A DNA stretch of 64,000 nt, from assembly GCF_900107415.1 (NCBI RefSeq), contig NZ_FNPX01000006.1, positions 1 through 64,000 of the forward strand, read 5' to 3'. The notes beneath the pieces are model-generated. The model was not told where the DNA came from. It ran no database searches and saw nothing but the letters and a program-made list of their open reading frames with translations. Below are positions 19,206 to 27,901 of this stretch, piece by piece; positions within the stretch are counted from its first letter, which is position 1; each line of letters opens with the position of its first letter. The position numbers and the translations under genes were made by a program. This stretch comes from Jannaschia faecimaris (GTDB taxonomy: Bacteria > Pseudomonadota > Alphaproteobacteria > Rhodobacterales > Rhodobacteraceae).

Positions 19206-20045
19206 ATGACCTCCACCGTCCGTGATTTTCTTAAAGTCTCTCCCACCGCGCGTGCGGTGGCCGCGCTCGACCTGGGTGCGGGGCGTGCGATCACGGTCTG
19301 GAAGAACAGCAACGATCACGTCGTTTACGACACGCCGCGCGGCCACGCGTTCAGCCTGTATCTGAAAGGCGGAACAGGAACGCGGCGCGTCGATGCCGGG
19401 CCAGAAACAGGCCGCCCGGGCACCATCTGCATCATGCCGGAGGGGGAGAGATCTGAATGGGAAATCACAACGCCCTTCGAGTTCGTCCATCTGTATGTGC
19501 CGGACGACCAACTTCGAGGTGCCTTCGCGGAGACCCACAATCGCGACGCCCGTCTGCTTGACCTTACCCCGACAACATTCGCTGAAATGCCTCTTATGAC
19601 AGGGCCGCTTCAGGCGTTGGCGAGGGCTGCGTATGACGAGGACGCCCTGCTGGCCGATGCCGCCCTTGCAGAGCTGGTGGGACATCTTGGATCGTGCTCT
19701 CCTGCCCTTCGTGGCGGCCTTCCACCTTACATTTTGCAACGTCTTGATGACTGGATAGACGCCAATCTAGGCGAGCCGATCAGACTGGCCGACCTGGCTG
19801 TCATTGCCGACCTCTCTCAGTTCCATCTGCACAGGATGTTTCGGATCTCTAAAGGCATGGCCCCACATAACTGGATTATGCGCAGAAAAATCGAACAGGC
19901 AAAGATCATGCTTCGGACGGAGTGTTCCGTCATCGAGGTTGCCGTAGCATTCGGGTTTTCGAGCCAGAGCCATTTTACGCGGGCGTTCCGAGCTCATACC
20001 GCCATGACACCAACCACCTATCGCATGGCGATCGCGCGCGGTTAG
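19206..20045 (+). CDS. AraC-family transcriptional regulator
   Basis: A 279-residue regulator. The N-terminal two thirds is a cupin-like sensing domain. The C-terminal DNA-binding domain (about 180-279) has two helix-turn-helix units, seen as IRLADLAVIADLSQFHLHRMFR and CSVIEVAVAFGFSSQSHFTRAF, and ends with the family segment TAMTPTTYR. ATG at 19206 is supported by AAGGAG at 19195-19200; an upstream ATG at 19185 is weaker. It is divergent from the EamA exporter and probably regulates it. Confidence 0.93.
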   Translation: MTSTVRDFLKVSPTARAVAALDLGAGRAITVWKNSNDHVVYDTPRGHAFSLYLKGGTGTRRVDAGPETGRPGTICIMPEGERSEWEITTPFEFVHLYVPDDQLRGAFAETHNRDARLLDLTPTTFAEMPLMTGPLQALARAAYDEDALLADAALAELVGHLGSCSPALRGGLPPYILQRLDDWIDANLGEPIRLADLAVIADLSQFHLHRMFRISKGMAPHNWIMRRKIEQAKIMLRTECSVIEVAVAFGFSSQSHFTRAFRAHTAMTPTTYRMAIARG

Positions 20046-20147
20046 ATCACAGAGTGGCGACCGGTTGCTGCGCCATCATAGTTCAACCCGAAACTGCCGT
20101 TTCTGTCCCTTTCCCGGAAGCAGACTTCAAACGCAGCAGGTGCGGCC

Positions 20148-21926
20148 TCAAAGCGGCCAGAAGAATAGGATCGAGGGGACCGATACCGCGACGACCAGGA
20201 TCTCCAGCGGCAGGCCCATGCGCCAGTAATCGCCAAAGCTGTATCCTCCGGGACCAAGGACCAGCGTGTTGTTCTTGTGCCCGATCGGCGTGAGGAACGC
20301 GCAGGAGGCGGCGACGGCGACAGCCATCAGGAACGGGTCGGGGTCGACCCCCAGCGTTTTCGCCATCTGGATGCCGACCGGGGCCGCAACGATGGCCGTC
20401 GCCGTGTTGTTGAGCACGTCCGAAAGCGTCATCGTCACCACCATCAACACCAGCAGCGCGACCCAGGCGGGCTGTCCCGACGTCAGGCCCGTCAGGGAAT
20501 TGGCGATCAACTGCGTGCCGCCCGACGTCTCCAGCGCGGCCCCGAGCGGGATCATGGACCCCAGCAGGACGACGACGGGCCATTCGATGTGATCGTAAAG
20601 CTCGGCCAGCGGTACGATGCGGGTCAACACGTAGCCGACGACGACGACGCCAAGGGCCACCGTCAGATCGACCAGACCGAAACTCGCCGCGATGACTGCG
20701 CCGCCGAACAGCAGGGCCGCGGGCCAGATCTTCTTGTTTTCGGTCACCGCAAGCCCGCGGTCCGCCAGGGGCAGGCCACCCAGCCAGCCGATGACCTGCT
20801 CCGACGTTTCGGACGGGATGAGGAGAAGGAGGATATCGCCCGGCTGCACCTTCTCGCGGCGAACCCGTTCGATGATGCGCCGGCCCCTGCGGGAGATGCC
20901 CAGAAGTACCGTACGATGCCGCCATGCCAAACCGATGGATTGCGCTGACTTGCCGGTGATCCGGCTGAACTCGGGGATGACGACCTCGACCAGCGACAGG
21001 CCTTGCTCCGCCGCCTCCAGCAGGGTCATGCGTCGACCATCGGCGAAATCGAGATTCTCGGAAGCGCGGAATTCATCCAGCGCCTCGGGCGCGGCCTCCA
21101 GGATCAGAGCGTCGCCCTCCTTCAGGGTCACATTGCGCGCGCTTCCGAACATTCGGCGGCCGTCGCGGATCAGGCCCAAGATGAATACGCCGGTGTCGTC
21201 GGCCACGTCGTTGAAATCCGACACACTTTTACCCAGTCGTGGATGGCCTTCGGGCACGGTCAGTTCGGCGACGAAATTCGCCGTCTCGGACTCGACCCCC
21301 GATTGGGCACCATCGTCCACGCTTGGGATCAGCCGCCAGCCGATAAGTGCGACGAACAAAAGGCCAGCCAGTGCCGTCACCAGTCCCACCGGAGCGAAGT
21401 CGAACATGTTGAACGATTCACCCAACTGGTCCCGTCGGATGCCGGCGACGATGATGTTGGGTGGCGTGCCGATCAGGGTTATCATACCGCCAAGAATTGT
21501 CGCGAACGACAATGGCATCAGGGTGGCGGCCGGTTTGCGCCCGGCCTTGCGTGCGGTCGCGATGTCGACTGGCATCAGCAAGGCCAAGGCCGCAACGTTG
21601 TTCATGAAAGCGGACAAAACGGCACCGATGCTGCCCATGATCGCGATATGCGCGCCCACCTTGCGAGAACTGTCGATCATCGTGCGCGTGATCAGCATCA
21701 CCGCGCCCGACCGCACCAACCCTGCCGAGACGACCAACACCAGCGCCACGACTAGCGTCGCGGGGTGACCGAAGCCGGAAAATGCGTCTGCCTTGGGCAC
21801 GACACCCAAAATCACACCAAGCAGCAGCGCCGAGAAGGCCACGATATCATAGCGGAACCGACCCCAGAGCAGCATCGCAAAGACGCCGCCAAAGAGGCTG
21901 AAAAGGATGATCTGGTCGGTGGTCAT
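20148..21926 (-). CDS. SLC13/DASS-family permease with two TrkA-C domains
   Basis: A 592-residue inner-membrane transporter of the divalent anion:Na+ symporter family. The membrane part is split around a cytosolic insert (about residues 205-385) containing two TrkA-C (RCK-C) domains: LGKSVSDFNDVADDTGVFIL ... LKEGDALILEA and ITGKSAQSIGLAWRHR ... VQPGDILLLLIP. The signatures NAALALLMPVDIATA (variant NNVAALALLMP) and TMTLSDVLNNTATAIVAAPV mark the two halves. Members move sulfate, dicarboxylates or similar anions; specificity is not readable. ATG at 21926; no clear partner genes. Confidence 0.92.
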   Translation of the reverse strand: MTTDQIILFSLFGGVFAMLLWGRFRYDIVAFSALLLGVILGVVPKADAFSGFGHPATLVVALVLVVSAGLVRSGAVMLITRTMIDSSRKVGAHIAIMGSIGAVLSAFMNNVAALALLMPVDIATARKAGRKPAATLMPLSFATILGGMITLIGTPPNIIVAGIRRDQLGESFNMFDFAPVGLVTALAGLLFVALIGWRLIPSVDDGAQSGVESETANFVAELTVPEGHPRLGKSVSDFNDVADDTGVFILGLIRDGRRMFGSARNVTLKEGDALILEAAPEALDEFRASENLDFADGRRMTLLEAAEQGLSLVEVVIPEFSRITGKSAQSIGLAWRHRTVLLGISRRGRRIIERVRREKVQPGDILLLLIPSETSEQVIGWLGGLPLADRGLAVTENKKIWPAALLFGGAVIAASFGLVDLTVALGVVVVGYVLTRIVPLAELYDHIEWPVVVLLGSMIPLGAALETSGGTQLIANSLTGLTSGQPAWVALLVLMVVTMTLSDVLNNTATAIVAAPVGIQMAKTLGVDPDPFLMAVAVAASCAFLTPIGHKNNTLVLGPGGYSFGDYWRMGLPLEILVVAVSVPSILFFWPL

Positions 21927-22279
21927 TAAGCGTAGGCCCGCCTGTGAATGCCCCGGGGCTAGCACGGGACAGTTTGCGCGCAAAGCCGGTCGCGTCAGGT
22001 GTCTGTGGCAATGTGTCGGCGTTGCCTTAGGGAATGCCGGAGTTGGACCCGGTCCCCAAGACATCACCTGCACACGCCGCCAAGAGGGGCACGGGTTCGG
22101 TGGCCTTGACGAGAGACGTTCGGATCTGCAGTTCCGGGACCATGCCTCCTTGGGCGCACCTGACTCACAGCGGGGCACCATTACCGGGAAGCCTCCGCCC
22201 CAAACCCCGCCGGGATTGCGGAGGCCTGCGCCCCGGGGCTATACGCGGCCCGACACGCAGGACAGACGGAGCGCGACTC
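21927..22279. other. 353-bp gap upstream of yebC
   Basis: No coding sequence that I can support. It separates the divergent permease and yebC. Bases 22185-22192 region contains GCCTCCGC paired with GCGGAGGC about 20 bases later (near 22215-22222), a perfect 8-bp inverted repeat, followed by a GCCCCGGGGC palindrome. This could be an mRNA leader structure or a terminator remnant. Confidence 0.4.
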
Positions 22280-23026
22280 ATGGCGGGCCATTCGAAATGG
22301 GCAAACATCCAGCACCGTAAGGGGCGTCAGGACAAGATCCGCGCCAAGCTGTTTTCCAAGCTCAGCAAGGAAATCACCGTTGCCGCCAAGATGGGCGACC
22401 CCGACCCCGAAAAGAACCCGCGTCTGCGGCTGGCCGTGAAGGAGGCCAAGTCGCAGTCGGTGCCCAAGGACGTGATCGCGCGGGCGATTTCCAAGGCGTC
22501 GGGCGGTGAGGGCGAGAATTACGACGAGATCAGATACGAAGGCTATGGTCCGGGCGGCGTTGCCGTCATCGTCGAGGCGATGACCGACAACCGCAACCGC
22601 ACCGCGTCTTCCGTCCGCTCTACCTTTTCCAAAAATGGCGGCAATCTGGGCGAGACTGGCTCGGTCGGCTTCATGTTCGACCGTAAGGGCCAGGTGATTT
22701 ACCCCGCGTCCGTCGGAGATGCCGATGACGTTTTGATGGCTGCGATCGAAGCCGGGGCCGAAGATGTCGAGTCAGACGAGGAAAGCCACGTGGTCTGGTG
22801 CGCCGACACCGACCTTGCCGCCGTGTCAAACGCGCTGGAAGAGCTGTTGGGCGAATCAGAGACGTCCAAACTGGTTTGGCGGCCTACGACGACGACCGAA
22901 CTGGATCTGGATGGTATGCAGTCACTTATGAAACTGCTGGACGCGCTGGAGGATGACGACGACGTGCAGAACGTCACCGCCAACTTCGAAGCCAGCGACG
23001 AGGTGATGGCGCAACTGGACGAGTAA
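22280..23026 (+). CDS. yebC: YebC/PmpR-family transcriptional regulator
   Basis: A 248-residue cytosolic protein of the YebC/TACO1 family, acidic overall. It begins [18 protein letters not shown], the invariant family opening, and has the middle segment [26 protein letters not shown] and the C-terminal acidic helix region. Members act as transcription regulators or as ribosome-associated factors relieving polyproline stalling. In many proteobacteria it lies with ruvC; those genes are not here. The dispersed motif copy 4 begins 12 bp after its stop. Confidence 0.96.
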   Translation: MAGHSKWANIQHRKGRQDKIRAKLFSKLSKEITVAAKMGDPDPEKNPRLRLAVKEAKSQSVPKDVIARAISKASGGEGENYDEIRYEGYGPGGVAVIVEAMTDNRNRTASSVRSTFSKNGGNLGETGSVGFMFDRKGQVIYPASVGDADDVLMAAIEAGAEDVESDEESHVVWCADTDLAAVSNALEELLGESETSKLVWRPTTTTELDLDGMQSLMKLLDALEDDDDVQNVTANFEASDEVMAQLDE

Positions 23027-23037
23027 ACGTTTCAGTC

Positions 23038-23065
23038 TGAGTATTTGTGAAGCAGAGAAGGGCGG
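23038..23065 (+). repeat. dispersed GAGTATTT...GAGAAG motif, copy 4
   Basis: TGAGTATTTGTGAAGCAGAG then AAGGGCGG, in the 42-bp space between convergent yebC and the LysR regulator. No GC hairpin precedes it here, unlike copy 3 and copy 5. Confidence 0.5.
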
Positions 23066-23068
23066 TCC

Positions 23069-23944
23069 TCAGATCAGGGCCTCCCTTGCCGCATTTCGGA
23101 TTGCGCGCGTTACCGGGGCCAACACTTCGGCCATCGTGCGGCCGACCTGCCAATGCAGCGGCGTGTCGAGATGCGTGTCGGGGATCAGTTCGATCAGCCG
23201 ACCGGCCGCAATGTCTTCTGCAACGAGCCTTTCCGGGTTCAGGCCCCAGCCCAGCCCTTCGCGCGTGGCCTGAACGAAGGGACCGGGGGCGGCGAGGTGA
23301 TGGGCGGGCGGGTCGATCGGTTGCCCTGTCTGACGGGCGATCCACCGTTTCTGGAGAGCGTCGAGCGCCGTGAAGCGGAGACTGGGCGCAGCAATGAGCG
23401 CCTGTGCGGTAACGCCCTTCGCAAAGTAACGAGCATGAAAGGCCGGAGTGCAGGTCGCGCGGTACCTTAGAGCGCCGAGCGGATGCGCGTCGCAGCCGGG
23501 CAGAGGGTCGGCGCGTGTTGTCAGTGCTGCGCTGACCTCACCCCGGCGCAGGACTTCGGCCGAGTGGTCCTGGTCCAGAATGCAAATGTCGAAGCGGAAG
23601 CCGGGACAGGACGCCAAGGGCGGTACGGCCCAGACTTCAAGGCTATCGGCGTTGAGCGCTATGGAAACCGGGCGCGGCCCGCCATCCTGCCCAAGGTCCG
23701 CCGAAAGATCGGCCTGCAGCGCAGCCATGTCACGTGCGTGGCGCATCAGGCGGCGACCCAGGTCGGTCGGTACCGCAGGTTGCAGGCGCGCAAACACCGG
23801 GCCGCCTGCCGCCTCGGCCAGGGCGCGCATCCGTTGACTGACGGCGGGCGGCGTGACGCGCAGGCGCGCTGCGGCCATGTCGAAACTGCCCGTCTCGACC
23901 ACGGCGATCAGGGTTGTCATAAGTTGCGGCGCGATCATAAGCAT
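23069..23944 (-). CDS. ArgP-like LysR-family regulator
   Basis: A 291-residue LysR-type regulator of the ArgP (IciA) subgroup. The N-terminal winged helix-turn-helix reads FDMAAARLRVTPPAVSQRMRALAEAAG; the remainder is the effector-binding domain. ATG at 23944 is chosen over 23938 because AGGA sits 6 bases before it. It is divergent from a LysE-type exporter, the classical ArgP-ArgO arrangement in which the regulator senses arginine or lysine and turns on the exporter. A T-N11-A palindrome overlapping its own start codon (23937-23951) is the likely operator. Confidence 0.92.
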   Translation of the reverse strand: MLMIAPQLMTTLIAVVETGSFDMAAARLRVTPPAVSQRMRALAEAAGGPVFARLQPAVPTDLGRRLMRHARDMAALQADLSADLGQDGGPRPVSIALNADSLEVWAVPPLASCPGFRFDICILDQDHSAEVLRRGEVSAALTTRADPLPGCDAHPLGALRYRATCTPAFHARYFAKGVTAQALIAAPSLRFTALDALQKRWIARQTGQPIDPPAHHLAAPGPFVQATREGLGWGLNPERLVAEDIAAGRLIELIPDTHLDTPLHWQVGRTMAEVLAPVTRAIRNAAREALI

Positions 23945-23951
23945 TACTTAT
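23937..23951. promoter_or_regulatory. LysR-type operator between regulator and exporter
   Basis: ATAAGCATTACTTAT is a perfect inverted repeat (ATAAG, 5-base spacer, CTTAT) containing the T-N11-A core of LysR-type boxes. It overlaps the regulator's start codon and lies 56-70 bp before the exporter's ATG, fitting autoregulation plus control of the exporter. Confidence 0.6.
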
Positions 23952-24006
23952 CCTGTGTGATGAAAGCTAAGTTGCACCGATGCGGGTTAAGCGTCCATGA
24001 GGGCGC

Positions 24007-24600
24007 ATGATTTCGCTCCTCTCCGGTTTCGGCCTCGGCCTTTCACTCATCCTCGCCATCGGCGCACAGAACGCCTTCGTTCTGCGGCAGGGGCTGCGTG
24101 GGGAGCATGTGCTGACCGTGGTCCTTATCTGCGCGATTTCGGAAACTATCTTGGTCACCTCGGGGGTTCTTGGTTTCGGTGCACTGGTTGAAGTGGTGCC
24201 TTTGGTCATTCCGGCATTCCGGTACGGGGGGGCGGCATTCCTGATCGCGTATGGCGCCCGCGCGGCCTGGGCGGCATGGCAGGGCGGCCTGACGCTGCAG
24301 GCGGAGGGACAGAACGGCAGCCTTCGCAAGACGGCCCTTGCCGCGCTGGCGATCACGTGGCTCAATCCGCATGTCTACCTCGACACGGTGATCCTGCTGG
24401 GGTCGATTTCGACGCAATACGCTGCGCCGTTGCTCTTCGGCCTCGGCTGCGTTCTGGCCGCCTGGGTCTTCTTCGCGAGCCTCGGGTTCGGCGCGGCCCT
24501 GTTGCGGCCGCTTTTTGCAAAACCGTCCGCCTGGCGGGTGCTGGACGGGTTGATCGCCTTGGTCATGTGGGCCATTGCCGCAAATCTTCTATTCGCCTGA
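24007..24600 (+). CDS. LysE/ArgO-type amino-acid exporter
   Basis: A 197-residue inner-membrane protein with six predicted helices. The LysE-family opening GFGLGLSLILAIGAQNAFVLRQGLRGEHV carries the conserved GAQNAFVLRQG signature, and the mid-protein ITWLNPHVYLDTVILLGS matches the second conserved motif. Members export lysine or arginine, and ArgO exports arginine. Its divergent ArgP-like regulator supports a basic amino acid as the substrate. ATG at 24007 is preceded by GAGG. Confidence 0.94.
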   Translation: MISLLSGFGLGLSLILAIGAQNAFVLRQGLRGEHVLTVVLICAISETILVTSGVLGFGALVEVVPLVIPAFRYGGAAFLIAYGARAAWAAWQGGLTLQAEGQNGSLRKTALAALAITWLNPHVYLDTVILLGSISTQYAAPLLFGLGCVLAAWVFFASLGFGAALLRPLFAKPSAWRVLDGLIALVMWAIAANLLFA

Positions 24601-24640
24601 GATACTTGCGGCGCGACGAAAACAGGACCATGGATTGCGG

Positions 24641-25534
24641 ATGATGATGCCCTCCCGCCCGCTCCAAGGTATTCTGTGGATGATGACCACGGGGCTGTGT
24701 TTCATTGCGGTCACTGCCGTGGTCAAGCACGCGGGCCAGAATCTGCCTGCGCCGGAGGCGGCGTTTCTTCGCTATCTTCTGGGAGTCGTGTTTCTTTTGC
24801 CGTTTTTGCGGGGGCTTTTGGCGGCGCGCATGACTGCGCGCGACGCTGCTTTGTTCGTGGGGCGGGGCGTGGTCCACACGATCGCTGTGATGTTGTGGTT
24901 CTTCGCCATGACGCAGATCCCCATCGCAGAGGTGACGGCGATGAACTACCTCAATCCCGTCTATGTGACATTGGGCGCGGCGGTATTCCTGGGCGAACGT
25001 CTCGCCCTGCGGCGGATCCTGGCGGTGCTGGCGGCATTGTTCGGGGTCGTCGTCATCCTGCGGCCCGGCTTTCGAGAAGTCGAGACGGGGCATCTTGCGA
25101 TGCTGGGAACGGCCGCGCTCTTCGGGGCGAGTTATCTTTTCGCCAAGCCGCTGTCTGATCGCCATGCGGCATCCGTCGTTGTGGCGATGCTGTCTTTCAC
25201 GGTGACGATCGGATTGGCCCCCTTTGCCTGGTTTGTCTGGGTCACGCCGACCTTGGTTGATCTGGTCTGGATGTTTCTGGTCGCGGCGTTTGCGCAGGCC
25301 GGGCACTATGCCATGACGCGTGCTTTCGCGGCGGCTCCGATCTCGGTTACCCAACCCGTGACGTTCTTGCAGATGGTCTGGGCGGTGTTGCTAGGCTGGC
25401 TTGTCTTTGCAGAGCCGCCGGACGCTTTCGTCATCCTGGGGGCGGCAATTATCATCGCTTCGGTGAGCTTCATCGCCTGGCGCGAGTCCCGCTTGAACCG
25501 CGTTATCACACCGCCCTCTGCGGCAATGAAGTAG
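24641..25534 (+). CDS. DMT-family (EamA/RhaT-like) transporter
   Basis: A 297-residue inner-membrane protein with ten hydrophobic segments and two EamA domains (about 8-140 and 150-285). Family marks are LWFFAMTQIPIAEVTAMNYLNPVYVTLGAAVFLGERL and the corresponding second-half segment ISVTQPVTFLQMVWAVLLGWLVF. Three ATG codons run in a row (24641, 24644, 24647) and none has a strong ribosome binding site; I use the first. It follows the LysE gene by 40 bp in the same direction and may share its transcript. Substrate unknown. Confidence 0.9.
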   Translation: MMMPSRPLQGILWMMTTGLCFIAVTAVVKHAGQNLPAPEAAFLRYLLGVVFLLPFLRGLLAARMTARDAALFVGRGVVHTIAVMLWFFAMTQIPIAEVTAMNYLNPVYVTLGAAVFLGERLALRRILAVLAALFGVVVILRPGFREVETGHLAMLGTAALFGASYLFAKPLSDRHAASVVVAMLSFTVTIGLAPFAWFVWVTPTLVDLVWMFLVAAFAQAGHYAMTRAFAAAPISVTQPVTFLQMVWAVLLGWLVFAEPPDAFVILGAAIIIASVSFIAWRESRLNRVITPPSAAMK

Positions 25535-25603
25535 CTGCGTTCCGTTAACCTTCGGTTCACGATTGGTCTTGCCATCCAGAGCTGAACTGGCGAGTCCATC
25601 GCC

Positions 25604-26086
25604 ATGTTCATCATCTGTTCAATATTCTTAATGCTGGCTGCCCCGGCGAAGGCCGAGATCCTGACTGGGACAATCCGGGTCATCGACGCCGATACCTTCG
25701 ATATCGGTGCGCCGACCAACATCCGGCTTCTCGGCATCGATGCGGCGGAAAACGACCAGACTTGTCACGACGCGGCAGGGACAATCCTGCGGTGCGGCGC
25801 ATTGGCGACCGATGCAACGCGGCGGCTCTATGGGGGGCGGAGGGCTCACTGCGCTGTTCAGGCTTATGACCGTTATGGTCGGGCGTTGGCGGCTTGTAGC
25901 GTGTCTGGGAAGGACGTGAATGGGGATCTTGTCCGGCGCGGGTTTGCGCGGACGTACCGCGACGATCGTACCTATCTTGATGAGCAGTCCGAAGCCGTGC
26001 GCGTCGCGCGTGGCCTTTGGGCCTTCGAAATGATTGATCCTGCGGATTGGCGAGCCGGGAAGCGCCGGGCGCGCGCGACTGACTAG
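25604..26086 (+). CDS. secreted thermonuclease-family (SNase-like) nuclease
   Basis: A 160-residue exported protein: a signal peptide of about 18 residues (ending in AAPAKA), then a staphylococcal-nuclease-like OB-fold domain. Catalytic-type residues are recognisable in TIRVIDADTFDIG, NIRLLGIDAAE, YDRYGRALAAC and VNGDLVRRGFARTY. It would hydrolyse DNA or RNA outside the cytoplasm in a Ca2+-dependent way if it follows the family. Standing alone between an exporter and the long phaP leader. Confidence 0.88.
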   Translation: MFIICSIFLMLAAPAKAEILTGTIRVIDADTFDIGAPTNIRLLGIDAAENDQTCHDAAGTILRCGALATDATRRLYGGRRAHCAVQAYDRYGRALAACSVSGKDVNGDLVRRGFARTYRDDRTYLDEQSEAVRVARGLWAFEMIDPADWRAGKRRARATD

Positions 26087-26721
26087 CAGCCGCTAGTTCA
26101 TCCGCAGTTGTGGCACCGCCCGTAAGATACGCTCCCTTCTGTTAGATCTGGCGATCCCGGCCTCAGGAAGAGCGGGGAGGAGCGAGTGGTCTGAAAATCT
26201 CGTGCTCAAACCGCGCCCGGATAGGGTGCATTGCGGGAGGGAGAAATGGCGTGGAAGCCGATCCAGCGCGCAGTCATTCCTGCGACAACATAGCGACCGA
26301 GCAGGTATAGCGACCGCGCAGCCGCGGGACGCTGATCTCATTATATCACGTCAGGGTCGGGGAAACCGCCAGCCTTCTCGGGGGCGACCGGAGGGCGAAT
26401 CGGACAGGCCGAAAAGACGTTTGAGTAAGGGCGGATTCAACCCTGACGTCCTATTATCCCCTCTTGGCATCCGGCTTGGCTTTATGGAATGGGTGACTTG
26501 ATGATTTAGAAAAGTGTTTCATACCAATATTTTAGAGGTTCTTTCTCACTAGCACGCTTACGTCACGGAATCCTTTGCCGCGTGTGCGAAGGTTTCTTTA
26601 TGCTGCAGTGCAGAAAAAGGTTGAAATGCCGCGCTGCAGCATGTAGATGAGTGTCAGCCGATGAGGAGCTTGGCCCGGTGGTCGGGCAGACCTCTCGACA
26701 GCAAATAAACAGGAGCTTACC
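26087..26721. other. 635-bp gap upstream of phaP
   Basis: I find no protein-coding gene here. Most of it is GC-moderate, with an AT-rich stretch around 26490-26560 (for example AATATTTTAGAGG) unlike the rest of the window. Its 3' end holds TGC-rich sites of the PhaR type at 26601-26643. It is therefore at least partly the phaP control region and may hold a small RNA. Confidence 0.5.
26601..26643 (+). promoter_or_regulatory. TGC-rich PhaR-type binding sites before phaP
   Basis: Two inverted TGC/GCA-rich elements, TGCTGCAGTGCAG (26601-26613) and GCGCTGCAGCATG (26631-26643), lie 79-121 bp before the phaP ATG. PhaR repressors of Paracoccus and Rhodobacter bind TGC-rich (CTGC...GCAG) sequences at phaP. 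phaR is the next gene downstream. Confidence 0.6.
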
Positions 26722-27171
26722 ATGGCTAACAAGACACAAGACTTCACCAAGTACATGACCGACATGATGGGTTCGTTCCCCGTCGACAACTCGGCGATGA
26801 CCGAAGCCTTCAAAACCCAGGCCGCCTTCGCCGAGAAGATGTCCAAGGTCGCGCTTCAGGCCGCCGAGCAGTCCGCCGAGATCTCGCACAAGTGGACCCG
26901 TGAGACACTGTCCAAGATGGCTCCTGTTGCTTCGGTCAAGGACGAGCCCACCGACTACGCCAAGTCCGTAACGGACTTCGCATCGGCCTCCGCCGAAGTC
27001 GCGACCGAGAACATGGCCGCCTTCGCCGAGATCGCCAAGAAGGTTCAGATGGAAACGGTCGAGTTGATGATGGCCGCTGGCAAGGAAGCTCAGGAAGACG
27101 CGACTGCCGCCGTCAAAAAGGCGACCGCCGAAGCAACGACGGCGACCAAGAAAGCCACTTCGGGCAAGTAA
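26722..27171 (+). CDS. phaP: phasin, polyhydroxyalkanoate granule protein
   Basis: A 149-residue amphipathic, helical phasin that coats polyhydroxybutyrate granules. The central part (about 20-115) is alanine-rich with long amphipathic helices typical of phasin family 2 (AFKTQAAFAEKMSKVALQAAEQ). The C-terminal 25 residues are a Lys/Ala/Thr tail (KKATAEATTATKKATSGK), resembling histone-H1-like tails. AGGAG precedes the ATG. A strong terminator follows, so it is a single-gene transcript; phaR sits next in the same orientation, the usual order. Confidence 0.92.
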   Translation: MANKTQDFTKYMTDMMGSFPVDNSAMTEAFKTQAAFAEKMSKVALQAAEQSAEISHKWTRETLSKMAPVASVKDEPTDYAKSVTDFASASAEVATENMAAFAEIAKKVQMETVELMMAAGKEAQEDATAAVKKATAEATTATKKATSGK

Positions 27172-27206
27172 GGTCGGACGGTTGTCCAGTAAATGACGAT
27201 TGAATG

Positions 27207-27239
27207 GGGCAGGACCAAAAGGTTCTGCCCTTTTCGTTT
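27207..27239 (+). terminator. intrinsic terminator of phaP
   Basis: Stem GGGCAGGACC (27207-27216), loop AAAA, stem GGTTCTGCCC (27221-27230), followed by TTTTCGTTT. A ten-pair stem (one G-T) plus T-run: a textbook rho-independent terminator, 36 bp after the phaP stop. Confidence 0.9.
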
Positions 27240-27265
27240 GCGCTTTGTGTATGTGCCGCTACGCT

Positions 27266-27280
27266 CTGCTGCACTGCAAC
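27266..27280 (+). promoter_or_regulatory. TGC-rich PhaR-type site before phaR
   Basis: CTGCTGCACTGCAAC lies 18-32 bp upstream of the phaR start codon. It resembles the two sites before phaP and suggests autoregulation by PhaR. Confidence 0.5.
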
Positions 27281-27297
27281 AAAGTGAAAGGTCGGTC

Positions 27298-27876
27298 ATG
27301 TCGGACGGAATGAAGCCGCTGCTGATCAAGCGTTATGCCAGTCGTAGGCTGTATAACACCGAGACCAGTGATTACGTAACGCTGGAAGATATCGCCGGAT
27401 TCATCCACGCGGGCCGCGAAGTCCAGATTGTTGACCTGAAATCCGGTGACGACCTGACGCGCTCGTATCTTCTTCAGATCATAGCGGAACATGAATCGAA
27501 GGGCGACTCGGTTCTGCCTTTGGGTGTGCTGACCGATCTGGTTCGCAGTTACACCGGCAATGCACAGTCCGTGGTTCCCGAGTTCCTGGCGTCCAGTTTC
27601 GAGATGCTGCGCTCGGGTCAGTCCAAGATGGTCGAGAACATGACTGCCCTTAACCCGATGGCGCAGATGCCCGGCTTCAAGGCAATGCAGGAGCAGCAGG
27701 CGGCCTTCTTCAAGGCGATGACCGGAAAGAAATGGGTCGAGGGCGACCCCCCCACGGAACCGGCCGCCGATGAAACGGCGGACGCGGCCCCGGATGGTCA
27801 GTCCAAGGACGAGTTGGATGCGATACGCAAGCAGTTGGCCGAAATGCAGGCGATGCTGTTGAAGATGAATAAGTAG
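27298..27876 (+). CDS. phaR: polyhydroxyalkanoate synthesis repressor PhaR
   Basis: A 192-residue DNA- and polymer-binding repressor. The N-terminal PHB/PHA accumulation regulator DNA-binding domain (about 8-66) shows the canonical LIKRYASRRLYNTETSDYVTLEDIA opening; the PHB-binding segment follows. The C-terminal 40 residues form a charged helix (DELDAIRKQLAEMQAMLLKM) after an acidic linker. PhaR represses phaP and itself until PHB granules titrate it. ATG at 27298, preceded by GAAAGG. It is followed by its own terminator. Confidence 0.95.
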   Translation: MSDGMKPLLIKRYASRRLYNTETSDYVTLEDIAGFIHAGREVQIVDLKSGDDLTRSYLLQIIAEHESKGDSVLPLGVLTDLVRSYTGNAQSVVPEFLASSFEMLRSGQSKMVENMTALNPMAQMPGFKAMQEQQAAFFKAMTGKKWVEGDPPTEPAADETADAAPDGQSKDELDAIRKQLAEMQAMLLKMNK

Positions 27877-27901
27877 AGCACAAAGTTCAGCCGAACGATG
27901 A

